NCBI GenBank assembly: GCA_964475165.1
Contig: CAYYVN010000004.1
Location: 62,001 to 126,000 of the forward strand
Direction of reading: 5' to 3'
DNA from: CAYUHK01 sp964475165
GTDB taxonomy: Bacteria; Verrucomicrobiota; Kiritimatiellia; JAAZAB01
DNA length: 64,000 bases
In this document: piece by piece, positions 15,667 through 25,153 of the stretch
Numbering within the stretch: the first letter of the stretch is position 1
Layout of the letters: each line of letters starts with the position of its first letter
Position numbers and translations under genes: made by a program
Notes under the pieces: model-generated
The model's input: only the letters and a program-made list of their open reading frames with translations
What the model was told of the DNA's origin: nothing
The model's database searches: none

Positions 15667-16113
15667 ATGGCAGAGGAAACGAAAACAGCAACCGCCGACG
15701 CACCCGCTCAGGCAGCGGAGATTAAAATAGAAGGCAAGATGGCCGAATTTGTGTCTTGGATCGAAACCATCAGCGTTCTGGAACTTTCCCAACTGGTGAA
15801 AGCTTTGGAAGAACGCTTGGGCGTTTCAGCGGCCATGCCCATGGCGGCCATGCCCATGGCCGCGGGTGCTGCCGAAACAGCTGGTAAAACTGCAGCCGCC
15901 CAAACCGAATTTACGGTTATCCTGGCTACTGTGGGTGCCCAGAAGATTCAAGTTATCAAGGAAGTCCGCGCCATTACAGGGCTGGGCTTAAAGGAATCCA
16001 AGGATCTGGTCGAGGGTGCGCCCAAGCCGGTCAAGGAAGGCGTCTCCAAGGATGAGGCCGCTAAAATCAAGGAACAATTGGAAAAGGCCGGCGCTACAGC
16101 AGAAATCAAATAA
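15667..16113 (+). CDS. rplL: Large ribosomal subunit protein bL12 (L7/L12)
   Basis: Multicopy stalk protein recruiting translational GTPases. At 148 aa it is longer than the usual 120-130. An Ala/Thr-rich N-terminal extension of about 25 residues precedes the dimerisation helices (ISVLELSQLVKALEERLGV), the hinge contains a duplicated MPMAA element, and the C-terminal domain is canonical (FTVILATVGAQKIQVIKEVR, GLGLKESKDLVEGAPK, VSKDEAAKIKEQLEKAGA). GGAGAA precedes the ATG. Confidence 0.96.
   Translation: MAEETKTATADAPAQAAEIKIEGKMAEFVSWIETISVLELSQLVKALEERLGVSAAMPMAAMPMAAGAAETAGKTAAAQTEFTVILATVGAQKIQVIKEVRAITGLGLKESKDLVEGAPKPVKEGVSKDEAAKIKEQLEKAGATAEIK
15829..15858 (+). repeat. 15-bp tandem duplication inside the rplL hinge
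   Basis: The unit GCGGCCATGCCCATG occurs twice in exact tandem (15829-15843, 15844-15858), coding the repeated Ala-Ala-Met-Pro-Met of the L7/L12 hinge. It is in frame and lengthens the flexible linker by five residues. Confidence 0.8.
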
Positions 16114-16133
16114 AGTATCGCTTATAAAAACTG

Positions 16134-16168
16134 CCACGGAGCCGCAGGCCGCGGCCAGCCAGCCGTGG
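16134..16168 (+). promoter_or_regulatory. Nested hairpin between rplL and rpoB
   Basis: Outer stem CCACGG (16134-16139)/CCGTGG (16163-16168) encloses an inner stem GCCGC (16141-16145)/GCGGC (16151-16155) with loop AGGCC. There is no T-run, so it is not a simple terminator. In enterobacteria the same gap holds an attenuator and an RNase III site, and a similar role is possible here. Confidence 0.4.
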
Positions 16169-16229
16169 TGGATGGACCGGCTGCAACCATGATCCCGCCG
16201 TATAGGCATCCCCTAATTAAAGGTGTGGA

Positions 16230-19200
16230 ATGATAGAGCGAGATAAGTTCGGTAAACCAACAGATGCTATTCAGCCGCCTGATTTGATTGAAATTCAGAC
16301 TCAATCATATCAAGCCTTCCTGCAGCTGGATCTATCGCCTAAACAGCGCAAGCTCCAGGGGCTGCAGGCGGTCTTGAAAGAAGTCTTTCCCATCGAGAGC
16401 TATGATGGCCGGTTTATTCTGGATTTCATCAAATATGAGTTCAAAGCGCCCAAACGCACTCCCGATCAGTGTTTGCGGGAGGGTGAGACCTATGCCGCTC
16501 CGCTCTTCGTCACTTTTCGCCTGAAAAGCGGGCAGGATGTTTGTGAGGAAGAAGTCTATATGGGCGAAATTCCCATGCAGACCGAAAGTGGTAGCTTCAT
16601 CATTAATGGCGCCGATCGGGTGGTGGTTAGTCAATTGCATCGTTCGCCCGGTATTTGTTTCGAGCAGCATCAGCATGCCAATGGTTCGATGATTCATTCT
16701 TTCCGCTTGATTCCCGATCGTGGCTCCTGGGTGGAAGTCCAATTCGATGCCAGTGGCATCATCAATATTTATCTGGATCGCCAACATCGTCGCCGTAAGT
16801 TTCTGGCGGCCACCTTTCTGCGTGCCATCGGCTATGGCAGCGATGATGAATTGTTAGGGTTGTATTATCGTTTTGAAAAACTGCCCTTGAGCGGGACTTA
16901 TACCGATGCGCAACTAAAGCATCGCGTATTGCGAGATGATATCATCGACGTCGATTCTCAGGCCATCCTGGCCCGGCGCTACGACCCGGTGACACGCAGC
17001 ATCCTCAAGCAAATGCAGGCCGCTAAGTTCGCGACGGTGGAACTGGTGGATATCTCCTGGGATGAAGGTATCTTTTTACGCAATGTGCAGAAGGATAACA
17101 CCTGCCATTCAGAGGAGGATGCTCTCAAAGAAATTTTCAAAAAGCTGCGGCCCGGCGACCCGCCGACGGTTAATAATGCGCGGCTCATGTTAAAAAACCT
17201 GTTTTTTGAGCCACGCCGCTTTGATCTGGGCCGCGTTGGCCGTTATAAGATCAACCAGAAGCTTGGCTTGAAGAAAGATAAGGAACTGCGGGCCTTGGAT
17301 AACGAAGATGTGATCGAGGCTATCCGCTACCTGATCCAACTGGCGCGCGGCACGGGCGTTGTGGATGATATTGATCATCTGGGCAGCCGGCGTTTGCGGA
17401 CCGTGGGCGAACTGGTGGAGAATCAATGCCGCATGGGTCTGGCTCGCACCCAAAAAACCTTGCGCGAACGGATGGTGTTCATTGATTCCACCACCGAAAA
17501 AATAACCCCCCAGCGGCTGATAAATCCCAAATCCCTTTCGGCTTCCGTCCATGATTTCTTTGCGCGCAGCCAGCTGAGCCAGTTCATGGACCAGACCAAT
17601 CCGCTATCGGAGCTTACACACAAGCGCCGCCTGAGCGCGTTGGGGCCCGGGGGCTTAAGCCGCGAACGGGCGGGCTTTGAAGTACGCGATGTGCATAGTA
17701 GCCATTACGGACGGATCTGCCCGATCGAGACTCCGGAAGGTCCCAATATTGGTTTGATTTCTTCGCTCAGCACCTATGCGCGCGTCAATGATTTTGGTTT
17801 TTTGGAGACCCCCTATCTGAAAGTTGTCGGCGGGCGCGTGACGGATGAAGTGGCCTATTTAACGGCTGATGAAGAGGAAAAACATATCATTGCGCAGGCT
17901 AATACGCCTCTGGATGATAAGCGCCGTTTGGCTGTGCCGGCGGTTTCCGTGCGTTTTCAGGGGGATTTTCTGGAGAAACCCCGAGAGGAAGTGGAGTATA
18001 TGGATGCCTCTCCCAAGCAGGTGGTCAGTGTCGCCGCCGGCTTGATCCCTTTCTTGGAGCACGATGACGCCAACCGCGCCCTGATGGGAGCTAATATGAT
18101 GCGTCAATCCGTGCCGCTCATCCGTGCGGAGGCGCCTTTTGTGGCGACCGGATTGGAAGAGCGCGTGGCGCGCGATGCCCGCTGTATGGTGGTGGCCAAA
18201 GCTTCCGGCAAGGTGGCTTATGTCTCGGCCAGCCGGATCATCGTGACGCCCGATGGGACACTGCCCAAGAAAAAATCTGCGGAACGGGGGCGGATACAAG
18301 AATATCACTTGCGTAAATTTATGCGCTCCAATTCCGGGACCTGCATCAATCAGAAACCCATCGTGGCCGTGGGAGAACGCGTTAGCGCCGGCAAGACGAT
18401 TCTGGCCGATGGCCCCAATACGGATGGCGGAGAATTGGCGCTGGGGCGTAATGTGCTGGTGGCCTTCATGCCCTGGGATGGATATAACTTTGAAGATGCC
18501 ATTCTGATTAGCGAGCGGGTGGTGCGCGAAGATATGTTCACCTCCGTGCATATCGAAAAGTTTGAGGCCAGCGCTCGCGATACCAAGTTGGGACCAGAAG
18601 AGATCACCCGCGATATCCCGAACATCGGCGAGGAAGCTTTACGTAATCTGGGCCTTGATGGCGTGATTCGCGTGGGCGCTTATGTGAAACCCGGCGATAT
18701 CCTGGTGGGCAAAGTTACGCCCAAGAGCGAGACCGAATTGGCGCCGGAAGAGCGTCTGTTGCGCGCCATTTTTGGCGAGAAAGCGGCGGATGTGCGGGAT
18801 ACTTCACTCACCGTGCCCAGCGGCACCTATGGCATCGTTATGGATGTGAGCGTTTCCGCGCAGAGGAATATCACGCGCGATAACCTTTCCAACCGTGAGC
18901 GGCGCCAGCAGGCCAAGCAGATTGAGGAAGAATACAAGGATAAAAAACAAAAACTCACCGAAGTGCTCACCGAGGCGCTCAGCAATGTCTTGTTGGGCGA
19001 AAAAATTCCGCTGGATGTCCTCAACGGTGAGACGGGTGAAATCATCATTCCCGCTAATCGTAAAATAACCAAAACCCTGCTGCGTAAGCTGGCTGTAGTC
19101 AGCGAGCATATTGAGATCGACCCCAGCCCGGTGCAGGTCAAAATCCAGGAAATCATCAACGAATATAAAAATAAGTTTTCCGAGATAGAGATTGAACATG

Positions 19201-20000
19201 AACGCGCCCACGATCGTCTCTCCAGTGGGGATGGCATGGATGATGGCGTTATCAAGCAGGTTAAGGTTTATATTGCCAGCAAGAAGCGCTTGGAAGTGGG
19301 CGATAAGCTGGCTGGCCGCCATGGTAATAAAGGCGTGGTAGCGCGGATAGTAAGCGATGAAGATATGCCTTTTCTGCCGGACGGCACGCCGGTGGATATC
19401 GTTCTGAATCCACTGGGAGTTCCCTCGCGCTTGAATGTGGGGCAATTGCTGGAGACACATCTGCAATGGATTTGCCATAAACTGGGCCTGCATGTCGTTT
19501 CACCGGTGTTTAACGGTATCCCCGAAAGCACCATCCAGGAGTTGTCCCAAAAGGCTCAAGTGCCGCAAAGCGGTAAAATCCAACTCTTCGATGGTCGCAC
19601 TGGCGAGGCCTTCGCCCAGCCGGTGGCCGTGGGCATGATTTACATGCTCAAGCTGCATCATTTGGTCAGCGATAAAATTCATGCGCGCTCCGTGGGGCCT
19701 TATTCCCTGGTTACTCAGCAACCCTTGGGCGGCAAGGCTCAATATGGCGGTCAGCGGTTTGGAGAAATGGAAGTTTGGGCTTTGGAGGCCTATTCCGCCG
19801 CCTATACTCTGCAGGAAATCCTGACGGTGAAAAGCGATGATGTGGCGGGCCGCACGCGCATCTACGAATCAATCGTCAAAGGCGAAAATGTCATCGAGCC
19901 GGGCATGCCCGAATCTTTCAATGTTTTGATCAAGGAAATGCAGAATTTAGCTTTGGATGTTCGTCTGGATACAACCGTTAAAAAGACGGATGAGTCGTGA
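16230..20000 (+). CDS. rpoB: DNA-directed RNA polymerase subunit beta
   Basis: Catalytic beta subunit, 1256 aa. Visible landmarks are the rifampicin-pocket region SQLSQFMDQTNPLSELTHKR followed by RRLSALGPGGL (wild-type-like residues), RVRDVHSS-type HYGRICPIETPEGPNIGLI, the VAFMPWDGYNFEDAILISER block, KVYIASKKRLEVGDKLAGRHGNKG, and the C-terminal QQPLGGKAQYGGQRFGEMEVWALEA. AAAGG lies 8 nt before ATG 16230. The gene is intact and is followed by rpoC after 41 bp. Confidence 0.98.
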   Translation: MIERDKFGKPTDAIQPPDLIEIQTQSYQAFLQLDLSPKQRKLQGLQAVLKEVFPIESYDGRFILDFIKYEFKAPKRTPDQCLREGETYAAPLFVTFRLKSGQDVCEEEVYMGEIPMQTESGSFIINGADRVVVSQLHRSPGICFEQHQHANGSMIHSFRLIPDRGSWVEVQFDASGIINIYLDRQHRRRKFLAATFLRAIGYGSDDELLGLYYRFEKLPLSGTYTDAQLKHRVLRDDIIDVDSQAILARRYDPVTRSILKQMQAAKFATVELVDISWDEGIFLRNVQKDNTCHSEEDALKEIFKKLRPGDPPTVNNARLMLKNLFFEPRRFDLGRVGRYKINQKLGLKKDKELRALDNEDVIEAIRYLIQLARGTGVVDDIDHLGSRRLRTVGELVENQCRMGLARTQKTLRERMVFIDSTTEKITPQRLINPKSLSASVHDFFARSQLSQFMDQTNPLSELTHKRRLSALGPGGLSRERAGFEVRDVHSSHYGRICPIETPEGPNIGLISSLSTYARVNDFGFLETPYLKVVGGRVTDEVAYLTADEEEKHIIAQANTPLDDKRRLAVPAVSVRFQGDFLEKPREEVEYMDASPKQVVSVAAGLIPFLEHDDANRALMGANMMRQSVPLIRAEAPFVATGLEERVARDARCMVVAKASGKVAYVSASRIIVTPDGTLPKKKSAERGRIQEYHLRKFMRSNSGTCINQKPIVAVGERVSAGKTILADGPNTDGGELALGRNVLVAFMPWDGYNFEDAILISERVVREDMFTSVHIEKFEASARDTKLGPEEITRDIPNIGEEALRNLGLDGVIRVGAYVKPGDILVGKVTPKSETELAPEERLLRAIFGEKAADVRDTSLTVPSGTYGIVMDVSVSAQRNITRDNLSNRERRQQAKQIEEEYKDKKQKLTEVLTEALSNVLLGEKIPLDVLNGETGEIIIPANRKITKTLLRKLAVVSEHIEIDPSPVQVKIQEIINEYKNKFSEIEIEHERAHDRLSSGDGMDDGVIKQVKVYIASKKRLEVGDKLAGRHGNKGVVARIVSDEDMPFLPDGTPVDIVLNPLGVPSRLNVGQLLETHLQWICHKLGLHVVSPVFNGIPESTIQELSQKAQVPQSGKIQLFDGRTGEAFAQPVAVGMIYMLKLHHLVSDKIHARSVGPYSLVTQQPLGGKAQYGGQRFGEMEVWALEAYSAAYTLQEILTVKSDDVAGRTRIYESIVKGENVIEPGMPESFNVLIKEMQNLALDVRLDTTVKKTDES

Positions 20001-20041
20001 TACAAAACAATAACCTGAGAAAACGATAACCGGAGGCAGGG

Positions 20042-23000
20042 GTGGATACGATTTATCCTAAACGCAATCCTGAAAGCGAAAAACGCACTGAATTTGATTC
20101 GGTCAGCATCGGACTAGCTTCCCCGGAGACCATTCGCTCCTGGAGCTTTGGGGAGGTTAAGAATCCGGAGACCATCAATTATCGTACCTATAAGCCAGAG
20201 CGCGGCGGTCTCTTTTGCGAGCGGATCTTTGGCCCGCAACGGGATTGGGAATGTAGCTGCGGCAAATATAAACGCATCAAACATAAGGGCGTTATTTGTG
20301 ACCGCTGCGGGGTGGAAGTGACCCTGGCGCGGGTGCGCCGCGAACGCATCGGGCATATTGAGCTGGCCGTGCCGGTCTCGCATATCTGGTTCTTTAAATG
20401 CACTCCTAGCCGCTTGGGGCTCGTGCTTGATCTTTCGGCCCGCGCCTTGGAGCGGATCCTCTATTATGAGGATTATATCGTCATTGATCCTGGCAAAACC
20501 CCCTTGCACGAAAAACAGATTCTCAAGGAGGATGAATACCGCGAGGCCCAGGAAAAATATCCGGATGAATTCGTCGCTAAAATCGGCGCCGAAGCCCTGC
20601 GCGATCTGATGAAGAAGATGAATCTGGAAAAAATCATGGCGGAGCTGGAAGAGCAGATGCTGACCACACGCAGCAAACAGACCCGCAAAAAATTGGCTAA
20701 GCGCATGAAAATCCTGGAGAGCCTGCGCCTCAATCGCATGCGTCCGGAATGGATGATCCTGGATGTGCTGCCCGTGATCCCTCCTGATCTCCGCCCGCTG
20801 GTGCCCCTGGAGGGTGGGCGCTTCGCCACTTCCGATCTGAACGACCTTTATCGCCGCGTCATCAATCGTAACAATCGCCTGAAAAACTTGATGATGCTCA
20901 AGACTCCCGACGTCATTATCCGCAACGAAAAACGCATGCTCCAGGAAGCCGTGGATGCCTTGATGGATAATGGCCGCCATGGTCGTCCGGTGGTGGGGGC
21001 GGTCAACCGCCCGCTCAAATCGCTGAGCGATATGCTCAAGGGCAAGCAGGGGCGTTTTCGCCAGAATCTGCTTGGCAAACGTGTCGATTATTCGGGTCGT
21101 TCCGTGATCGTGGTTGGCCCTGAGCTCGCTTTACACCAATGTGGCCTTCCCAAGAAAATGGCTCTGGTGCTCTTTGAGCCGTTCATCATTCATAATTTGA
21201 AACAAAAAGGCTTTGTGCATACGGTCCGTAATGCCAAGAAGATGATCGAAAGCCAAAGCGATGAGGTTTGGGATGCGCTCGAAGAGGTCATCCAGGGCAA
21301 AACGGTACTGCTCAATCGCGCGCCGACACTACATCGTTTAAGCGTGCAGGCCTTTGAGCCCGTCTTGGTGGAGGGCGATGCTATTCAAATCCATCCCCTG
21401 GTGTGTACCGCTTTCAACGCCGATTTTGATGGCGACCAGATGGCTGTGCATGTGCCGCTCTCCATCGAAGCGCAGCTGGAAGCGCGCTTGCTGATGTTAT
21501 CCACGAATAATTTGTTCTCACCCTCCAGCGGTAAGCCGATCATGACGCCCACGCAGGATATAGCTCTGGGCATCTATTATTTGACCATGGTTCCCGCCCA
21601 CAACATGCCCTTGCTGAAAGAAGAAGAAGATCAAAAAGGCAAAAAGCATTGGCCCATTTTTGCGAATGCGGCTGAGGTGCAGTTCGCCTATGATATGGGT
21701 AAGGTGGCCGTGCATACGCCCATCCGCTTGCGTAACCCGGACTATCTCCATGAAACCTTCTATGGTAAAAGCAAGGAGCGCGTGATCACCACCACCGTGG
21801 GGCGCGTCTTCTTCAATCGCGTCTTCCCGCATTCCGTAGGCTTCTTCAATGAGACGGTCACTAAAAAGCTGTTGGGCAATATCATCTGGCGCTGCTATCA
21901 CATGGCCGGCCATGCCGAAACGGTGCGGGTGCTCGATGAGCTCAAGGCCCTGGGCTTTGAGCATGCTACCCTGGCGGGAGTTTCCATCGCGCTGGTGGAT
22001 ATGATCACGCCACCCGAAAAGAGCCAATATATTGCTGAGGCCCGCGCGCAAATAGCCGAAATTGAGAAGCAATACCGCAAGGGCGTCATCACCGATGGTG
22101 AGCGTTATAACAAAATCATTGATAGCTGGACTTACGCCACCGATCGTACCGCCGCCACCATGTTTGATGCCATCCAGAAAAACCAGGGAGCACCTTTGCC
22201 CAATCCGCTGTTCATGATGGTGGATTCCGGCGCGCGTGGCAGCCGCCAGCAGATCCGTCAGCTGGCCGGCATGCGCGGCTTGATGGCCAAGCCTTCCGGC
22301 GAAATTATTGAGCAACCCATCGCCTCAAATTTCCGTCATGGGCTCAGCGTCTTGGAGTATTTTATCAGCACCCACGGAGCCCGCAAAGGCCTGGCCGATA
22401 CCGCCTTGAAAACCGCCGATGCCGGCTATCTAACCCGTAAATTGGTGGATGTGGCTCAGGATGTGATCATTACCGAGCAGGACTGTAATACCCTTAATGG
22501 CATCGAAGTTAGCGCCATTAGCGGCGTTTCCGAGATCCCCTTGAGCATGCGCATCATAGGCCGGACGGCGCTCGATGATATCCGCGATCCACGCTCCACG
22601 GAGCGCGAGGTGATCGTCGCTGCTCGCCAGGATATTTCCGAAAAGGATGCCGCGCGCATTGAGGAGGCCGGCATCGAAAAAGTAAAAATACGCAGCGTAC
22701 TCACTTGCGAATCGATGCGCGGCGTATGCGCCAAATGCTATGGCCGCGATCTGACCACCGATCGGCCGGTGGAAATGGGCACGGCGGTGGGCATCATCGC
22801 CGCTCAATCCATCGGTGAGCCCGGTACGCAGCTGACCATGCGTACCTTTCATATTGGCGGCGCGGCCAGCGCCCGGGCCATTCAGCCCCAGCTGGTTGCC
22901 AAAAACAATGGCTTCGTGAAGTATGAGAAAGCGCGCATGGTTCAGGATACCAATGGCAACCATATTGTCCTGAATAAACATGCTTCGATCATCATTCAGA

Positions 23001-24205
23001 ACAAGGAAGGCCAGGAGTTGGAAGAACATCGCCTGATGGTCGGGGCGGTGATTTCGGTGCCCGATGGCGGGCCGGTGGCCAAGGGCCAGATTTTTGCTCA
23101 ATGGGAGCCGCACAGCGTGCCGATCATTGCCGAACAGACCGGCATGGTGCACTTCAAGGATTTTATCGAAAATGAATCCATGAAGATCGAAGTGGATACT
23201 ACCACCGGCCTCAAGGGCATGGTCATCTTGGATTATCCCGAGGATATCCATCCCCAAATCTTGATCAAGGATGCCCAGAGCATGGCCGAGTTGGGGGTCT
23301 ACAGTATTCCGACCGGTGCGCATGTGGTGGTCACCGAGGGCAGCCTCGTTCCGAGCGGTACGATTTTAGCCAAGACGCCTCGTAAGGAAGCCAAGACTCG
23401 CGATATCACCGGCGGCTTGCCGCGGGTAGCCGAACTGTTCGAGGCGCGCCGTCCCAAGGATGCCGCCGATATCTCGAGGATTGCCGGCAAGGTTGATTTT
23501 GGCCCCATCGAACACGGAGAACGTTTGCTGATCGTCAGGGATATCGTTACCAATGATGAGGAGCACCATCTCATACCGCTTGGCAAGCATATCATTGTTT
23601 TCAAAGGCGATTTTGTCGAGAAGGGCGAACCCCTCACCGAAGGGCCCATTGTGCCCCAGGAGATCCTGGAGATATGCGGACCGCAAATGCTGCAAGAATA
23701 TTTGGTCAATGAGGTCCAGGAAGTCTATCGCCTGCAGGGCGTCGAAATTAACGATAAACACATTGAGGTGATCGTGCGCCAAATGCTGCGCAAGGTGCGT
23801 ATCACCGATTCCGGAGAAACGGAATTGATGTGGGGTGAGCTGGTCGATAAAAATCTTTTCCAGGAGAACAACAAAAAAGCGACCGCTGACGGCAAGCGTC
23901 CGGCCGAAGCTTCACCGGCTTTGCTGGGCATTACCAAGGCCTCATTGGAAACCGAGAGTTTCATTTCTGCGGCTTCCTTCCAAGATACGCCGCGCGTGCT
24001 CACCGATGCGGCTGTGCTTGGAAAAGTTGATCGCCTCTACGGCTTCAAGGAGAATGTCATCATGGGGCATTTGATCCCCGCGGGGGTAGGATTCCCAGCC
24101 AATAAGTTCATTAAAATTGTGCCCATGGGAGAGCCGATTCCCGCCGAGATACCGGTCGCGGCAGAGGACACCGATCAGGATAAATGGAAAAAGCTTTTAA
24201 ATTAA
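20042..24205 (+). CDS. rpoC: DNA-directed RNA polymerase subunit beta prime
   Basis: Catalytic beta-prime subunit, 1387 aa, unsplit. It has the N-terminal zinc ribbon (CSCGKYKRIKHKGVICDRCG), the active-site NADFDGDQMAVHVPLS with three metal-binding Asp, the bridge-helix and trigger-loop region (DSGARGSRQQIRQLAGMRG, then NFRHGLSVLEYFISTHGARK), and a second Cys cluster (CESMRGVCAKCYG). It starts with GTG, set by GGAGG 5 nt upstream. The C-terminus ends in an acidic/Lys tail (EDTDQDKWKKLLN). Confidence 0.98.
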   Translation: MDTIYPKRNPESEKRTEFDSVSIGLASPETIRSWSFGEVKNPETINYRTYKPERGGLFCERIFGPQRDWECSCGKYKRIKHKGVICDRCGVEVTLARVRRERIGHIELAVPVSHIWFFKCTPSRLGLVLDLSARALERILYYEDYIVIDPGKTPLHEKQILKEDEYREAQEKYPDEFVAKIGAEALRDLMKKMNLEKIMAELEEQMLTTRSKQTRKKLAKRMKILESLRLNRMRPEWMILDVLPVIPPDLRPLVPLEGGRFATSDLNDLYRRVINRNNRLKNLMMLKTPDVIIRNEKRMLQEAVDALMDNGRHGRPVVGAVNRPLKSLSDMLKGKQGRFRQNLLGKRVDYSGRSVIVVGPELALHQCGLPKKMALVLFEPFIIHNLKQKGFVHTVRNAKKMIESQSDEVWDALEEVIQGKTVLLNRAPTLHRLSVQAFEPVLVEGDAIQIHPLVCTAFNADFDGDQMAVHVPLSIEAQLEARLLMLSTNNLFSPSSGKPIMTPTQDIALGIYYLTMVPAHNMPLLKEEEDQKGKKHWPIFANAAEVQFAYDMGKVAVHTPIRLRNPDYLHETFYGKSKERVITTTVGRVFFNRVFPHSVGFFNETVTKKLLGNIIWRCYHMAGHAETVRVLDELKALGFEHATLAGVSIALVDMITPPEKSQYIAEARAQIAEIEKQYRKGVITDGERYNKIIDSWTYATDRTAATMFDAIQKNQGAPLPNPLFMMVDSGARGSRQQIRQLAGMRGLMAKPSGEIIEQPIASNFRHGLSVLEYFISTHGARKGLADTALKTADAGYLTRKLVDVAQDVIITEQDCNTLNGIEVSAISGVSEIPLSMRIIGRTALDDIRDPRSTEREVIVAARQDISEKDAARIEEAGIEKVKIRSVLTCESMRGVCAKCYGRDLTTDRPVEMGTAVGIIAAQSIGEPGTQLTMRTFHIGGAASARAIQPQLVAKNNGFVKYEKARMVQDTNGNHIVLNKHASIIIQNKEGQELEEHRLMVGAVISVPDGGPVAKGQIFAQWEPHSVPIIAEQTGMVHFKDFIENESMKIEVDTTTGLKGMVILDYPEDIHPQILIKDAQSMAELGVYSIPTGAHVVVTEGSLVPSGTILAKTPRKEAKTRDITGGLPRVAELFEARRPKDAADISRIAGKVDFGPIEHGERLLIVRDIVTNDEEHHLIPLGKHIIVFKGDFVEKGEPLTEGPIVPQEILEICGPQMLQEYLVNEVQEVYRLQGVEINDKHIEVIVRQMLRKVRITDSGETELMWGELVDKNLFQENNKKATADGKRPAEASPALLGITKASLETESFISAASFQDTPRVLTDAAVLGKVDRLYGFKENVIMGHLIPAGVGFPANKFIKIVPMGEPIPAEIPVAAEDTDQDKWKKLLN

Positions 24206-24207
24206 TA

Positions 24208-24236
24208 TTGTGCTAGCGCGGATATATTGTTATAGA
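24208..24236 (+). promoter_or_regulatory. Candidate promoter ahead of rpsL
   Basis: TTGTGC at 24208-24213 and TATAGA at 24231-24236, spacer 17 bp, directly after the rpoC stop and about 30 bp before rpsL. It may add transcription of the str/S10/spc block on top of read-through from rpoBC. Confidence 0.45.
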
Positions 24237-24268
24237 TCACGCTTTTGCAAGAGGAGGATCTCAGTTTT

Positions 24269-24655
24269 ATGCCGACCATTAATCAGTTGATTCGCAAGGG
24301 GCGCCGCGCGATACGCTATCGGAGCAAATCGCCTTCCTTGCATAAGTGCCCGCAAAGGCGTGGGGTGTGTCTCATGACGCGCGTGCTGACTCCCAAGAAA
24401 CCCAACTCGGCGCTGCGCAAGGTGGCCCGCGTGCGTTTGACTAATGGCGAGGAAGTTACGGCCTATATTCCGGGCGAGGGTCATAACCTGCAAGAGCATA
24501 GCATTGTTTTGGTGCGTGGCGGCCGCGTCAAAGATCTTTCCGGAGTCCGTTATCATATCGTGCGCGGGACGCTGGATAGCGTGGGCGTAGAAGGTCGTAA
24601 ACGGAGCCGGTCCATGTACGGAGTGAAGAAACCGAAAGAGAAGGCCAAGGAGTAG
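24269..24655 (+). CDS. rpsL: Small ribosomal subunit protein uS12
   Basis: Decoding-centre protein, 128 aa. PTINQLIRKGR opens it, and it has the conserved KCPQRRGVCLMTRV, TPKKPNSALRKVARVRL (the Lys often mutated in streptomycin resistance is wild type), IPGEGHNLQEHSIVLVRGG and VKDLSGVRYHIVRG. GAGGAGG precedes ATG 24269; the upstream in-frame ATG at 24245 overlaps the Shine-Dalgarno region and is rejected. Usual rpsL-rpsG-fusA order follows. Confidence 0.98.
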   Translation: MPTINQLIRKGRRAIRYRSKSPSLHKCPQRRGVCLMTRVLTPKKPNSALRKVARVRLTNGEEVTAYIPGEGHNLQEHSIVLVRGGRVKDLSGVRYHIVRGTLDSVGVEGRKRSRSMYGVKKPKEKAKE

Positions 24656-24663
24656 GGTGGGGC

Positions 24664-25134
24664 ATGGCCAGAAGACACAGAGCAGAACTACGCGCGACCA
24701 AGCCGGATCTGAATTTCGATAACCAGTTGGTCGGCCGCTTGATCAATAGCGTTATGTCTCGCGGTAAAAGATCACTGGCTGAGGGTATCGTTTATCGCAT
24801 GCTGGATTTCATCAAGGAACAGAGCAAGGAAGATCCTTTGGAGGTGCTGCTGCGCGCCGTAGATAACATTAAGCCCAAAGTGGAAGTTCGCTCACGGCGC
24901 GTGGGTGGAGCAACTTATCAGGTGCCGGTCGAAGTTAGCAGCGAACGGCAATTGGCCTTGGCCATGCGCTGGTTGATCATGTATTCCAAAGCGCGCAAGG
25001 GAGTGCCGATGGAACGCGCTTTGGGCCAGGAAATCTTGGATGCTTTCAAGAATCAGGGTAATGCGGTGAAAAAACGGGATGATACACATAAAATGGCACA
25101 GGCTAACAAAGCCTTCGCGCATTATAAGTGGTAG
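24664..25134 (+). CDS. rpsG: Small ribosomal subunit protein uS7
   Basis: Primary 16S-binding protein that nucleates the 30S head. 156 aa with ARRHRAELR at the N-terminus, LINSVMSRGKRSLAEGIVY, the VRSRRVGGATYQVPVEVS beta-hairpin and the end KRDDTHKMAQANKAFAHYKW. Begins 8 bp after rpsL. Confidence 0.98.
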   Translation: MARRHRAELRATKPDLNFDNQLVGRLINSVMSRGKRSLAEGIVYRMLDFIKEQSKEDPLEVLLRAVDNIKPKVEVRSRRVGGATYQVPVEVSSERQLALAMRWLIMYSKARKGVPMERALGQEILDAFKNQGNAVKKRDDTHKMAQANKAFAHYKW

Positions 25135-25153
25135 TTCCCCTGGACAGTATGTC

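Noticed and set aside
20114..20980. 288-codon open frame antisense to rpoC
   Set aside because: Lies fully within the conserved rpoC zinc-ribbon and clamp region; no independent evidence.
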